Part shown: positions 9,146 to 18,914 of the stretch, one piece after another
How the letters are laid out: the number at the start of each line of letters is the position of its first letter
Numbering within the stretch: the stretch's first letter is position 1
Notes under the pieces: generated by a model
Seen by the model: only the letters and a program-made list of their open reading frames with translations
What the model was told of the DNA's origin: nothing
Database searches by the model: none
Made by a program: the position numbers and the translations under genes
Assembly (NCBI GenBank): GCA_016715505.1
Contig: JADJZY010000033.1
Span: 1-64,000, forward strand
Reading direction: 5' to 3'
From: Bacteroidota bacterium
GTDB taxonomy: Bacteria; Bacteroidota; Bacteroidia; Chitinophagales; Chitinophagaceae
DNA: 64,000 nt

Positions 9146-9743
9146 TTAATTTCCTGCACCCGTATTGGCATCTTCAGTAGCTTTAATAAAGCCTCTGTCT
9201 ACGTCCGTGATGTCAACCATTGCATAGGTATTGATGCCATTAATTTGCATTTCATCCAAAATATTCACCATGTCATCATAAGTACTGGTGGTATCTGGCT
9301 TAATCAAAATAACTGGTTCGTCCTTTGGATTTCGTCCAGGCGCACCGCTATTACGTTCTTCGTAAACCCGTTTTTTTAATGCAATGATAGCGTCTCTTAT
9401 GCCGTTTTTGGTTTGAAAATAAGTCACTTCCAATTTTGGTGGCTTCATCGGATCATCTGCCAAACCGGTATAGTAATAAACACGATGTTCTTTACTCAAC
9501 AAAACGGTCATAGCGGTATAATCTTTTACCTTATTTTTTTCATCATCCTTTAGATTTTCTTTATCAACCGGCATATTGATTTCCATGGTTTTAGGTTTAC
9601 TCATGGTTGTCGTGAAGATAAAGAAGGTAATTAAAAGGAATCCCAAATCCACCATTGAGTCAAGTCAATTCGCGTCGATAGTTTTTCCTTTCTTGACGCC
9701 CGGCCTTTCTTCCCACCCCGGATTTCTCTTGTATTTCTGCCAT
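9146..9743 (-). CDS. exbD: ExbD-type biopolymer transporter, first copy (two frameshifts)
   Basis: The reading starts at 9743 with MAEIQEKSG, then passes through a basic stretch and two one-base losses before STRIDLT and MVDLGFLLITFFIFTTTMSK, the single ExbD membrane helix with its conserved Asp. The periplasmic domain follows to 9146. Both breaks lie in runs (AAAAAC and the C of ACTCAATGG) and are best explained as sequencing deletions: restoring one A and one C gives a continuous ExbD N-terminus. It works with ExbB and TonB in the inner membrane as the proton-driven motor. Two adjacent exbD genes are common in Bacteroidota. Confidence 0.88.
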
Positions 9744-9768
9744 TGTCTAAATGATATTTAAGAGTGGA

Positions 9769-10424
9769 TTAATTGGTTTTATTTTTTTCTTCATAAGCTT
9801 CAGTTCCGGGAGGAACAGCTTCCAATGAAGTCAACAGATTAAATCGGTCGATATTGTTCTTGGTGAGCGTTTTAATCACATCCTTTACCCTGGATAAACA
9901 GTGGTTCCATCACATTTAATACAAATACGTGGTGGATGTCCTTCTTCCTGACCGGCAAAACGGGCAGCCTGCACCCAATAGCCTAACTCATTGGTTTCGG
10001 CTACATAGGAAGTATCAACCGGAATTCCGGTAAAAGGATAGTTTTTCTGATCCATTGGCGGAATAGCCAAATACGCTTTCATTTGGTTAAATGGCAATCC
10101 AAAAGAGGCTCCATTCACAAATGATTGCATTTCTTCTTCGCTTAATTTCAAGCCTTTTTCCGTATTGATTTTTTCAATCAACATACGCTTGGCCTTTTTA
10201 TTATCATAATCGAAATACACTTTACCCTGAGGATCAACCGTCAAGAGAATAGAGTTTTCGGGCATGATGATATCTGAAATCGACGAAGGTGTTCGAACGA
10301 CGACCGGTTCATCCGGTTTAAATTTAGTTGCCAACATGAAAAAGGTGAGCAGAAGGAAGGCCACATCACACATGGCCGTCATATCAATATGCGTACTTTT
10401 TCTGGGCAGTTTGTGTTTTGACAT
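9769..10424 (-). CDS. exbD: ExbD-type biopolymer transporter, second copy (one frameshift)
   Basis: The N-terminus MSKHKLPRKSTHIDMTAMCDVAFLLLTFFMLAT holds the cytoplasmic basic stretch and the membrane helix with the conserved Asp. The periplasmic part is longer than in E. coli ExbD. The frame appears to stop at 9885 (TTVYPG), but loss of one C in TATCCAGGG explains this. The other frame continues YPRVKDVIKTLTKNNIDRFNL, a typical ExbD C-terminal phrase, and stops at 9769. It lies between exbB and the other exbD. Confidence 0.88.
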
Positions 10425-10486
10425 AAATTATTATTTTTTTAAACGTTGAAGTTTCCCCGAAAGACGAGTGGTTAAAAAATAATAAA

Positions 10487-11315
10487 TTATTTATAGTTGG
10501 CTTTAAAGCTTTGTTCCAGAGTGAATCCACTTTCGTCGATACCGAAAGTAACATTATCAATAATAGTGGTAAAGAAGTTATACGCCAACATCGCAATGAA
10601 TGAAGTACCAATTCCTAAGGCGGTATTTACCAGGGCCTCAGAGATACCAGCAGCAAGTGCGTTTGCATCAGGAGCACCGGCATTTGCCATCGCCGCGAAC
10701 GCACGAATCATTCCCATTACCGTACCAAACAATCCCAAAAGGGTAGCACCGGATGTAATGGTTGATAAAAACACGAGGTTCTTTTCCAACATCGGTAATT
10801 CCAATGCAGTTGTTTCTTCTACCTCTTTTTTGATTTGTTCAATTTTCTGATCTGTATCAAACTCGCTGTTATTGATCATTTCTTTGTATTTTTTCAAACC
10901 AGCTTTCATGACGTTACCTACACTACCAGCTTGTTTATCACATTCGCTGATGGCTGCGTCAACATTTTTTGAAGCCAAATGAAACTGAACTTTTTTGATA
11001 AATTCTGCATTCGTCACTTTACCACGGGCTTTGAAGATAGTCAGGGCACGCTCAACCAGGAAAGATAAAAGGACCAAAAAGGTAGACATCAGAATCGGTA
11101 CAACCCAACCGCCCAAATACATGGTTCCCATCAGGTTTTTAGGTTGATGCCTTGCAGCACCGTCAGAGAAGTTGCTCGTACTGGCAAATACAGTATGAAA
11201 GATAACGTGAGCCACTGCAATACAAATCAACACAATCACTAAGTTTAACAACATGGTGTTAGTTCCTTTTTTTCGCTGTAGGTGTACTTGACACATTTGA
11301 TTTTACGTCTGCCAT
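10487..11315 (-). CDS. exbB: ExbB/MotA-TolQ-family proton channel
   Basis: About 275 residues with three membrane segments: near the N-terminus (LLNLVIVLICIAVAHVIF), GGWVVPILMSTFLVLLSFLV, and the conserved MotA/TolQ/ExbB region (FLSTITSGATLLGLFGTVMGMIRAF ... EALVNTALGIGTSFIAMLAYNFF). The natural start is probably the ATG at 11315 (MADVKSNVSSTPTAKKGTNT). One extra A in a seven-A run breaks that frame, so a start at 11296 would otherwise be inferred. First gene of the TonB motor operon. Confidence 0.92.
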
Positions 11316-11462
11316 AAATCGGTTTTTTAGATATAGTTTTAAAATTATAAGTGACAAAGATAATTTTATACGTGAATTAACCAAAGTTTGAAAAAAAAGT
11401 AATTCACAATTAATATTAAACGGACATTCTGTTTCTTTGTTGTTTCATTAAACCCGGAAACA

Positions 11463-11837
11463 ATGACTTTGACCTCAATTTTGAGTTTAATCCTTCTAGG
11501 CGCTGCGGCAGGCGTGCTCAGTAGTATGGTCGGTATTGGCGGTGGTGTGGTCATTGTTCCTGCTTTGGTGCTCCTTTTTAATCTCAACCAACATACCGCT
11601 CAAGGCACCACTTTAGCTATGCTTTCTCTGCCTGTGAGTTTTGCAGCTGCCTATTCGTATCATCAAAAGGGGATGGTTGATTGGAAGATTGCATTGATTT
11701 TATGCATTGGCTTTGTAGTTGGCGGATTTTTTGGAGGTCGACTTGCTGTGAATATTCCCACCCTGACCATCAAAAAAATATTTGGGGTTCTCATGATCCT
11801 GATAGCTATTAAGTTTTTATTCATCGATAAAAAATAA
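11463..11837 (+). CDS. TauE/SafE family membrane protein, half-size
   Basis: 124 residues with four predicted membrane helices. The N-terminal GAAAGVLSSMVGIGGGVVIVPAL is the conserved TauE/SafE signature. TauE/SafE proteins are linked to export of sulfite, sulfoacetate or other anions. Full-length members have two such halves; single-domain members of this size are common in Bacteroidota and probably dimerise. Divergent from exbB; the DUF3822 gene starts 21 bp downstream. Confidence 0.85.
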   Translation: MTLTSILSLILLGAAAGVLSSMVGIGGGVVIVPALVLLFNLNQHTAQGTTLAMLSLPVSFAAAYSYHQKGMVDWKIALILCIGFVVGGFFGGRLAVNIPTLTIKKIFGVLMILIAIKFLFIDKK

Positions 11838-11857
11838 GTTCTAAACTCCTTTCCCAT

Positions 11858-12703
11858 ATGGCACTGCAACCCACTTATATTATCGAAGAAAAGTCATCTA
11901 TTCTGCATACGGAAAGAGAAATCGTTTGCTCCATTTTGTTTGGTCGAAATTATATTTCTTATGCCTTTTCAAATCCGGAGCGAGATACGATTTACATGGT
12001 CAAACATTTTGATTTACTGAATAATGTACTTGGCAAAAGTGATTTTGATGAAATGTTATTTGATTTGTTCATTAAAAAAGCAAGCTCCGTTCGATTAGCC
12101 ATTGACGCTCAAAAAATCACCTTGCTACCCGCTTCTGCCTTTAAAAATAAAGAGGTGGATATGTTATCACTCATTTATCAAATCTGGCCCGAAGAGGAAA
12201 TTTATATACGCCATAACAAAGATCAATATATCACACAATACGCACTAAAAAAAACAACCATTGATTTTTTAAAAAAACGAATGCCTCATTTGGAGATTGT
12301 CGATTCTACTTTTCCGCTTTTACAATCTTATCCAAAACAATGTTTACACGATACTGAATGGAATATATTCATCGCCGTAAAAGAAGAGCATTTTTATTTC
12401 ACCGTTTATCAAAAACCGGATCAGTTAAAAATTCATCAAGTTTGTCATTACCAAAAAGCGGAGGACGTATTATTTGTCATTGCTCAATTCGTTCATCATC
12501 AGCAACTCGATCCTGACAAAATAGGCGTTCAGGTGCATGGTGAGTTAAGTAGTACCCAATCGATACTCGACTTATTGAAAAAATATTATCCCTATACCCG
12601 ACAAATCAGCCGCATCAAATCTTTGTTGTATCCCGAAGATTTATATGCACATCCCAGTCATTATTTCTTCAACATTTTCTCTTTGGTGACATGCGAATTA
12701 TAG
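11858..12703 (+). CDS. DUF3822 family protein
   Basis: 281 residues, soluble, no signal peptide. The sequence resembles Bacteroidota DUF3822 proteins, which have an actin-like/ASKHA-type fold and sit next to rsmD. The last 13 bases overlap the rsmD start, so the two are probably co-translated. The function is not known; the steady link with an rRNA methyltransferase suggests a ribosome-related role, which is inference. Confidence 0.75.
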   Translation: MALQPTYIIEEKSSILHTEREIVCSILFGRNYISYAFSNPERDTIYMVKHFDLLNNVLGKSDFDEMLFDLFIKKASSVRLAIDAQKITLLPASAFKNKEVDMLSLIYQIWPEEEIYIRHNKDQYITQYALKKTTIDFLKKRMPHLEIVDSTFPLLQSYPKQCLHDTEWNIFIAVKEEHFYFTVYQKPDQLKIHQVCHYQKAEDVLFVIAQFVHHQQLDPDKIGVQVHGELSSTQSILDLLKKYYPYTRQISRIKSLLYPEDLYAHPSHYFFNIFSLVTCEL

Positions 12704-13245
12704 GTGGTTCATTAGGCGGTCGACGTATCAATCCGCCCAGTCATATGCCGCATACCCGGCCAACAACGGATATTGCCAAAGAGGGTTTGTTTAATATGCT
12801 GCAACACCGTTTAGACTTTGAGGAAATTTCAACCCTCGATCTTTTTGGAGGTACCGGTTGTATCAGTTATGAATTGGCTTCCAGGGGTTGCCAGGATTTA
12901 ACCATCGTGGAGCAAGATCCTAAAATGCTTTCTTTTATACAATCCAATGTACAAGCTTTAAAAATTCCTCAGTTGAAAGTCGTTCGTCAGGATGTTTTTC
13001 GTTTTATTCATCTATGTCCAAATCAATTTGATTTTATTTTTGCCGGTCCCCCTTATGCCTTGTCGGAAATTGATGATTTACCGCGTTTGATTTTGTCGAA
13101 GCCATTACTCAAGCCAGATGGGTTATTCATTTTGGAACATACACCCCGAAATGATTATCAAACATTTGAAGGTTTTGAAAAAATGAGGAATTACGGCACG
13201 ACAGTATTCAGTTTTTTTGGTTTACCGAAGGAATCAAATGCATAA
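12691..13245 (+). CDS. rsmD: 16S rRNA (guanine(966)-N2)-methyltransferase RsmD
   Basis: 184 residues with MRIIGGSLGGRRI at the start, TRPTTDIAKEGLFNML (RNA-binding/substrate region) and the SAM-binding DLFGGTGCISYELASRG. Motif IV, normally DPPY, reads AGPPYAL: residue 119 is Gly (GGT at 13045-13047) where Asp is expected. A one-base A-to-G change would explain it. The Asp helps bind the target guanine amine, so the enzyme as written could be impaired, or the base may be a sequencing error. It methylates G966 (E. coli numbering) of 16S rRNA. Overlaps DUF3822. Confidence 0.9.
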   Translation: MRIIGGSLGGRRINPPSHMPHTRPTTDIAKEGLFNMLQHRLDFEEISTLDLFGGTGCISYELASRGCQDLTIVEQDPKMLSFIQSNVQALKIPQLKVVRQDVFRFIHLCPNQFDFIFAGPPYALSEIDDLPRLILSKPLLKPDGLFILEHTPRNDYQTFEGFEKMRNYGTTVFSFFGLPKESNA

Positions 13246-13278
13246 AAAAAATCCGATGCAATTCACACCGGACTTTTT
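13244..13278. terminator. Bidirectional terminator between rsmD and eno
   Basis: TCCGATG at 13252-13258 pairs with CACCGGA at 13266-13272 (seven pairs, one G-T), with an A-run on the left and a T-run on the right. It can end transcription of both convergent genes. Confidence 0.75.
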
Positions 13279-13296
13279 TGAAAGATTAAAATCAAA

Positions 13297-14588
13297 TTAC
13301 TTTCCGAATTTTAATTTTTTTCCCGGATAAATGGCCTGTTCACCCAACTCTTCTTCAATTCGAAGGAGTTGATTGTATTTTGCCATACGATCGGAGCGAG
13401 ATGCTGAACCGGTTTTGATTTGTCCGCAATTTAATGCCACCGCTAAATCGGCAATCGTGGCATCTTCTGTTTCACCACTTCGATGACTCATGATGGTATT
13501 ATACCCAGCATGTTGGGCCATGGTAACGGCATTGATTGTTTCACTCAAACTACCTATTTGATTGACTTTCACCAATAAGCCATTCGCAATATTTTCCCTT
13601 TATTCCTTTTTCAAGGCGTTGTACATTGGTAACAAATAAATCATCACCCACTAATTGTACTTTGCTGCCTATTGCTTCGGTCAACATTTTCCATCCTTTT
13701 CCAATCATCTTCAGCCAAACCATCTTCAATAGATACAATCGGATATTGACGACACCAGTTTTCCCAGAATTTCACCAACTCCTCACTTTTCATTTTTTTA
13801 CCGCTCGACTTTTTGAAGATATAAGCCTTTTGTTTAGCATCCCAAAGTTCACTGTTGGCGGCATCCATAGCTATCACAATCTGAGTTCCGGTTTTGAATC
13901 CTGCAGTTTGAATAGCAGTGAGTACAGTTTCAATGGCTTCTTCATTGCTTTGAATATCAGGGGCAAAACCACCTTCGTCTCCAACATTGGTTGAATATCC
14001 TTTTTTCTTTAATACTGACTTCAGGGTGTGAAAAATTTCAGTTCCCCAACGTAATCCTTCGCTAAAAGAACTAGCACCAACCGGCATAACCATAAATTCC
14101 TGAAAGTCGATTTTATTATCTGCATGCGCTCCACCATTTAAGATATTCATTATGGGAATAGGCAAGGTTTTGGCATTCGTACCACCAATATAACGATATA
14201 AACTCAGACCTGATTCCTCCGCAACTGCTTTAACCGCAGCCATACTTACTGCAAGAATGGCATTAGCACCCATTTTACTTTTGTTGACCGTTTTATCTAA
14301 ATCGATCATCACCTGATCAATGCCTCGCTGATCAGTTACATCCATACCTAATAATGCATTATGAATCTGTGTATTCACGTTCTTAACCGCTTTGAGGACA
14401 CCTTTCCCCATGTATTTTTTTTGATCCGCATCACGCAATTCAACCGCTTCATGTATCCCGGTACTAGCACCTGAAGGCACTGCGGCTCTTCCCATAGCAC
14501 CTTCATCAGTAAATACTTCGGCTTCTACCGTTGGATTCCCTCTGGAATCTAAAATTTGTCTGGCATGTACATGCGTGATAAAACTCAT
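13297..14588 (-). CDS. eno: Enolase (two frameshifts)
   Basis: Enolase converts 2-phosphoglycerate to phosphoenolpyruvate. The start at 14588 gives MSFITHVHARQILDSRGNPT. Other signatures are VPSGASTGIHEAVELRD, NGGAHADNKIDFQEFM (catalytic/Mg region), SIEDGLAEDDW, QLVGDDLFVTN and NQIGSLSETI with SHRSGETED. The joined length is about 430 residues, normal for the family. The frame changes near 13690-13720 and again near 13580. As enolase is usually essential, these are most likely sequencing errors. It is preceded by a TACTTTTG -7 box and converges on rsmD with a shared terminator. Confidence 0.93.
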
Positions 14589-14607
14589 AGTTAAATTTTT
14601 TAGGATG

Positions 14608-14615
14608 CAAAAGTA
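14608..14615 (-). promoter_or_regulatory. eno: -7 box of the eno promoter
   Basis: The minus strand reads TACTTTTG, a full TAnnTTTG match, 20 bases before the eno start codon. A TTG at the usual -33 distance is not clear. Confidence 0.45.
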
Positions 14616-14747
14616 CAAACCGAATACCTTAAATGAAAGGGTCAAGTGTTACCGGAGTGATAAAATTGTCAGATAATAAGGCTTGGAAAGCGAGATATCT
14701 ATTATATGATTGCTATAAAATGGAAAGGCCGGAACTCTTCAAAACCT

Positions 14748-16048
14748 TTAACTGCGTATTGCCACAACCGGATCCAAGCCTGAAGCACGGCGGGCAGGAA
14801 TAAATCCTGATAAGATTCCAACCATAACGCTTATACTCACGCCCAGAACAAAATGATTGAAAGATAAACGCACCGGAAAACCAAGGGGCCCTTCCAGAAT
14901 TTGCCCTAGCACCATCACCAAGCCGATTCCAATCAGACCACCCATGATACAAAGCAAGATGGATTCGATTAAAAATTCCAGCATGATGCTGAACGATTTA
15001 GCCCCGATGGCTTTTTTAATACCAATGAGTCGGGTACGTTCTTTAACCGATACGAACATAATATTGGCAATTCCAAAACTACCAACGATGAGAGAAAACA
15101 AACCTATGATCCATCCGAATATATTAAAATTGGCAAAAATGGCATTGATAGAATTCGTGATACTGTCGAGCTGATTAAAAGCAAAACTATCGGCATCTCG
15201 GGGCCTTAATTTTCGGTGGGCTCTCAACACAGAACGTATTTCATCCTTCATCTCTGTCATGCTGGCATTGTTTTTTGTTTTCACCATCAACATCGGATCT
15301 ACAAATCCATTGCCCATTTGCCCATCCATATTTTTATAGGAATTCAGGAAGCTATATGAAATTATTCCGCCTCCTTCAAAATCGAATCCGGTCATGGTTT
15401 ACCTTGTTTTTTCAAAACCCCAATCACGAGAAATTTCCGATCACCAACATCTACCATCTTTGAAATTGGATTTATTCGTTCTCCAAACAATTGGGTGGCC
15501 ACATCTGCTCCTAAAATAATCCCATTGCTTCGCCCGCTTTGCATCTCACCCATAGTAAAATACCGTCCGTTTGCAATATCTATAGGTTGCAATTTATTAA
15601 AATGATAAGTGACCGCAAATAACCCGACACCTTCAGCTTGTGTTGAACCAAAACTAATGTTTTGTTGTTCATCTGAATAGTTCAAAGCCGCATAAGAAGC
15701 AGTGCTAACATTTTTTTCAATCAGTTTTAATTCCTTTAAATTACAAACCGGACGGGCTTTGTATTTCCACCATTGATATTCGCCTTTTTCTTCCGGAATC
15801 CAGGCAAACTTACCAATGTACAAAACATTGCTCCCCAAGGTTTGCATATTGTTTTGAATATTACTTTGTAAACTACTGAATACAGTGAGCACACTTATAA
15901 TACAGAAAACACCAATCGTAACGCCTAATAAAGAAAGAAAGGTTCTCAATTTATTTGAAAACAATTCTTTGAGCGCCATGGCTATATTTTGCAATAAAAA
16001 ACCCATATCCGAATTGGTAAAGATACTTTGTATTTTCGCGAATTCCAT
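14748..16048 (-). CDS. ABC transporter permease, MacB/FtsX type (one frameshift)
   Basis: The N-terminal half begins near 16048 (MEFAKIQ) or, more typically for the family, at 16006 (MGFLLQNIAMALKELFSNKL). It has the first helix LRTFLSLLGVTIGVFCIISVL and a MacB-like periplasmic domain. The second half (from 15395) has three helices, with GSFGIANIMFVSVKERTRLIGIKKAIGAK, the FtsX signature, and ends ARRASGLDPVVAIRS. A single base change near 15400 joins the halves. MacB-type permeases act with an ATPase and often a periplasmic adaptor in drug, peptide or lipid export; no ATPase lies beside it here. Confidence 0.87.
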
Positions 16049-17308
16049 ATGGATCACTCATCTGCCATTTCCTTACTACATCTTCTGAGAAATAAAGAAT
16101 TTTCGGCTTTTATTCTGATTCGATTCTTGCTCATTTCCGCCCTTTTTATGCAATCAACCGCTTTGAGTTATCAAATGTATCAGCTCACTGGAAATCCTTT
16201 GAATTTGGGACTTATCGGGCTAGCGGAGTTGATACCGGCATTAAGCTTATCAGTGTTTGCCGGCTATTTGGCCGATCGAATGGAAAAACGAACCTTGTAC
16301 TTTTATTGTGTGATGGCTTACATTTTTTGTGGTGCTCTCACACTCTGGATTAGTTCGGAACAATTCACCCGAAATTTTGGACTATGGCTTACTGAGTGGA
16401 GCATTTATGGGGTGATGTTTCTAAATGGCACCATACGTGCTTTCCTGGCACCGGCGTCTTTTTCACTGCTGCCTCAACTGATTGAACGTGAAAAAATTCC
16501 TCAAGCCATTACCTGGTCTAGTACGTCGTGGTTATTGGGATCTGTTTGTGGACCGTTATTTGCCGGAGTACTCATGGCCTGGATTGGCTTAACGCCCACC
16601 ATCTTTTGTGCATTTTGTGCATTGATTATATGCGGAATATTGATGATGCGAATTCGCAAACGTCCATTTACTGCGCCTCCACAGGGTAAAATCGGGGAGA
16701 ATGTTTCCCAGGGCTTTCGTTTTATTTTTAGTAATAAAATCATTTTAGCCGTATTAAGCCTCGATCTATTTGCGGTCCTCTTTGGTGGAGCAGAGGCCTT
16801 GTTACCTGTCTTTTCTGATGAAATTCTAAAATGCGGTGCGACGGGATACGGATGGCTTCGTAGCGCCCATGGCATTGGATCTTTATTATTGTTATTCGTA
16901 CTTGCTTACCTGCCATTGAAAACACGGGTAGGGGATAAGTTACTTTGGAGTATTGCCGGATTTGGAATTTGTATTATCCTGTTTGGAATTTCTACACATT
17001 TTTGGTTCTCATTTGTTTGTCTTTTTTTTGCGGGTATGTTTGATGGGGTTAGTGTCGTGATTCGTCATTCCATCCTTCAATTAAAAACACCCGAAGAAAT
17101 AAAAGGTCGGGTTTCCTCAGTAAATATGATGTTTATTAGTTCCAGTAACGAATTGGGCGCTTTTGAAAGTGGATTAGCAGCGCGATTTTTAGGCACGGTA
17201 CCGGCAGTTGTATTTGGAGGATGTATGACTGTATTGATTGTAATTGTTACCTTTTTTGGCGTACCCACACTGCGTAAAGTTCAATTAAATGATCAAAAAG
17301 ATGAATAG
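16049..17308 (+). CDS. MFS transporter, EntS-like (MFS_3)
   Basis: About 419 residues with 12 predicted helices. Conserved MFS_3 features include the loop AGYLADRMEKRTLYFYC after helix 2 and FLNGTIRAFLAPASFSLLPQL. The family includes the enterobactin exporter EntS and macrolide exporters; the substrate here is unknown. The ATG at 16049 directly abuts the possible ATG of the divergent permease (the shared bases are CATATG). If the permease starts instead at 16006, about 40 bp are left for control elements. Confidence 0.88.
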   Translation: MDHSSAISLLHLLRNKEFSAFILIRFLLISALFMQSTALSYQMYQLTGNPLNLGLIGLAELIPALSLSVFAGYLADRMEKRTLYFYCVMAYIFCGALTLWISSEQFTRNFGLWLTEWSIYGVMFLNGTIRAFLAPASFSLLPQLIEREKIPQAITWSSTSWLLGSVCGPLFAGVLMAWIGLTPTIFCAFCALIICGILMMRIRKRPFTAPPQGKIGENVSQGFRFIFSNKIILAVLSLDLFAVLFGGAEALLPVFSDEILKCGATGYGWLRSAHGIGSLLLLFVLAYLPLKTRVGDKLLWSIAGFGICIILFGISTHFWFSFVCLFFAGMFDGVSVVIRHSILQLKTPEEIKGRVSSVNMMFISSSNELGAFESGLAARFLGTVPAVVFGGCMTVLIVIVTFFGVPTLRKVQLNDQKDE

Positions 17309-17336
17309 ACTCCGGTCAGAATGAAGGCAGGCTTGA

Positions 17337-17506
17337 ACCCAAATTTTGCAGTTGGACACAACCAAGGGCAAAAACGAATAATAAAATCAAACACTTCGGC
17401 TAAATGACCTCAGTATGATTTTTTAATTTGGGCTTACCAATCAAATCCTTTACAGGCTTTGTTTATAGTAGCTTCGTGCAGTGCTACTGCAAATTCTCAG
17501 TTGAAT
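17337..17506 (+). repeat. Dispersed intergenic repeat, copy A
   Basis: About 170 bp alignable along its length with 59476-59646. Both begin ACCCAAATTTTGCA, both contain CAAACACTTCGGCT-like and GTATGA phrases, and both share an identical 24-base core (17447-17470 region). Both copies lie upstream of a plus-strand gene. No coding frame is seen. Confidence 0.75.
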
Positions 17507-17558
17507 AAGTCATTCGAATTTAAAATAGCAACAATATATTTGCTGCAAAATTAGGAAT

Positions 17559-18533
17559 ATGAACAAAGGCCCTGTATCACAATTTATTCAACATCATTAT
17601 CGACATTTTAATGCCGCAGCTCTCATGGATGCCGCCAAAGGTTATGAAACCCATTTAATGGAAGGTGGAAAAATGATGATTACCCTGGCAGGTGCAATGA
17701 GTACCGCTGAATTGGGCTTGAGCCTGGCAGAAATGATTCGTCAGGACAAAGTTCAGATTATTTCCTGCACCGGGGCAAACCTGGAAGAAGATATTATGAA
17801 TCTGGTAGCGCATAGTCATTACAAACGGGTTCCAAATTACCGTGATTTAAGTCCGCCGGATGAGTGAGATTTATTAGAAAATCATTACAACCGTGTAACG
17901 GATACTTGTATACCCGAAGAAGAGGCTTTTCGCCGCTTACAAAAGCATATTCATAATTTGTGGAAAAAAGCGGATGATGCCGGTGAACGATATTTCCCGC
18001 ACGAATACATGTATCAAATGTTGTTGAGTGGTGTATTAGAACAATATTATGAAATCGATCCTAAGAACAGTTGGATGTTAGCTGCGGCTCAAAAAAATAT
18101 TCCGATTGTTTGCCCTGGTTGGGAAGACAGTACCATGGGCAATATTTTTGCCTCTTATGTGATTAAGAGCGAATTAAAAGCACAAACCATGAAAAGTGGG
18201 ATTGAATACATGGTTTGGTTAGCAGACTGGTATCGACAGAATAGTAGTGGGAAAGGAGTTGGATTTTTTCAGATAGGAGGAGGCATCGCCGGTGATTTTC
18301 CGATTTGTGTGGTTCCGATGATGTATCAGGATTTAGAGTGGCATGATGTTCCATTCTGGAGTTATTTCTGTCAAATTTCTGATTCAACCACGTCATATGG
18401 TTCATACAGCGGTGCAGTACCGAATGAAAAAATCACCTGGGGCAAGCTGGATATCAATACACCTAAGTTTATTGTTGAGAGCGATGCAACCATCGTAGCA
18501 CCTTTAATTTTTGCATGGATACTGGGTCAATAA
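17559..18533 (+). CDS. Deoxyhypusine synthase-like protein with in-frame TGA
   Basis: Similar to deoxyhypusine/homospermidine synthase family proteins. The N-terminus has GKMMITLAGAMSTAELGLSL and ISCTGANLEEDIMNLVAH. At 17865-17867 an in-frame TGA interrupts the sequence between SPPDE and DLLENHYNRVTDTC; relatives have Trp here. The same frame then continues to 18533 through GWEDSTMGNIFASYVIK, IGGGIAGDFPICVVPMMYQD and NEKITWGKLDIN, which holds the catalytic Lys equivalent. The joined length is about 324 residues. A TGG-to-TGA change is a nonsense mutation or an error. Family members use NAD and spermidine; bacterial roles are mostly polyamine synthesis, not eIF5A. Confidence 0.85.
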
Positions 18534-18606
18534 TGTACCAAAAAAGTGATGTAGAAAAAGTTCAGTTGAGTGCTAAAAATTGAATTTGAAAATGCTAGAA
18601 TATTTT

Positions 18607-18636
18607 TTTGAATTTTGATTTTTACTTCTATATTTG
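18607..18636 (+). promoter_or_regulatory. Promoter of the tRNA-Gly/tRNA-Leu genes
   Basis: TTTG at 18607-18610 and TATATTTG at 18629-18636, separated by 18 bases, fit the Bacteroidota sigma-ABfr consensus. The first tRNA begins 33 bases downstream. Confidence 0.7.
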
Positions 18637-18668
18637 CACTCCCAACGAAGTTCTTAACAACATCAAAC

Positions 18669-18741
<73 letters not shown>

Positions 18742-18828
18742 CCAATGGAAATCCATTCGACTTCGGGTGGATTTTTTGGTTTTAAATGAAGACCATTAAC
18801 CAAAAATATTTCGTCAATCACGAAATAG

Positions 18829-18914
18829 ACCCTGGTGGTGAAATTGGTAGACACGCAGGACTTAAAATCCTGTGGGCAGCAATGTCCGTGCGGGTTCAAG
18901 TCCCGCCTGGGGTA
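18829..18914 (+). tRNA. tRNA-Leu (TAA)
   Basis: 86 nt with the long variable arm of class II tRNAs. The anticodon stem CAGGA/TCCTG encloses CTTAAAA, with anticodon TAA. The T arm is GCGGG-TTCAAGT-CCCGC. The acceptor ACCCTGG pairs with CTGGGGT, including two G-T pairs. CCA is not encoded. The 3' part of this gene is the founder of the repeat that follows. Confidence 0.95.

Noticed and set aside
17865..17867. TGA reassigned to Trp (altered genetic code)
   Set aside because: TGA ends many other genes here, such as the Fic antitoxin and the DUF433 gene, and Trp is otherwise read from TGG.
17865..17867. Selenocysteine insertion at the in-frame TGA
   Set aside because: Relatives have Trp, not Cys, at this position, and no SECIS-like hairpin follows.
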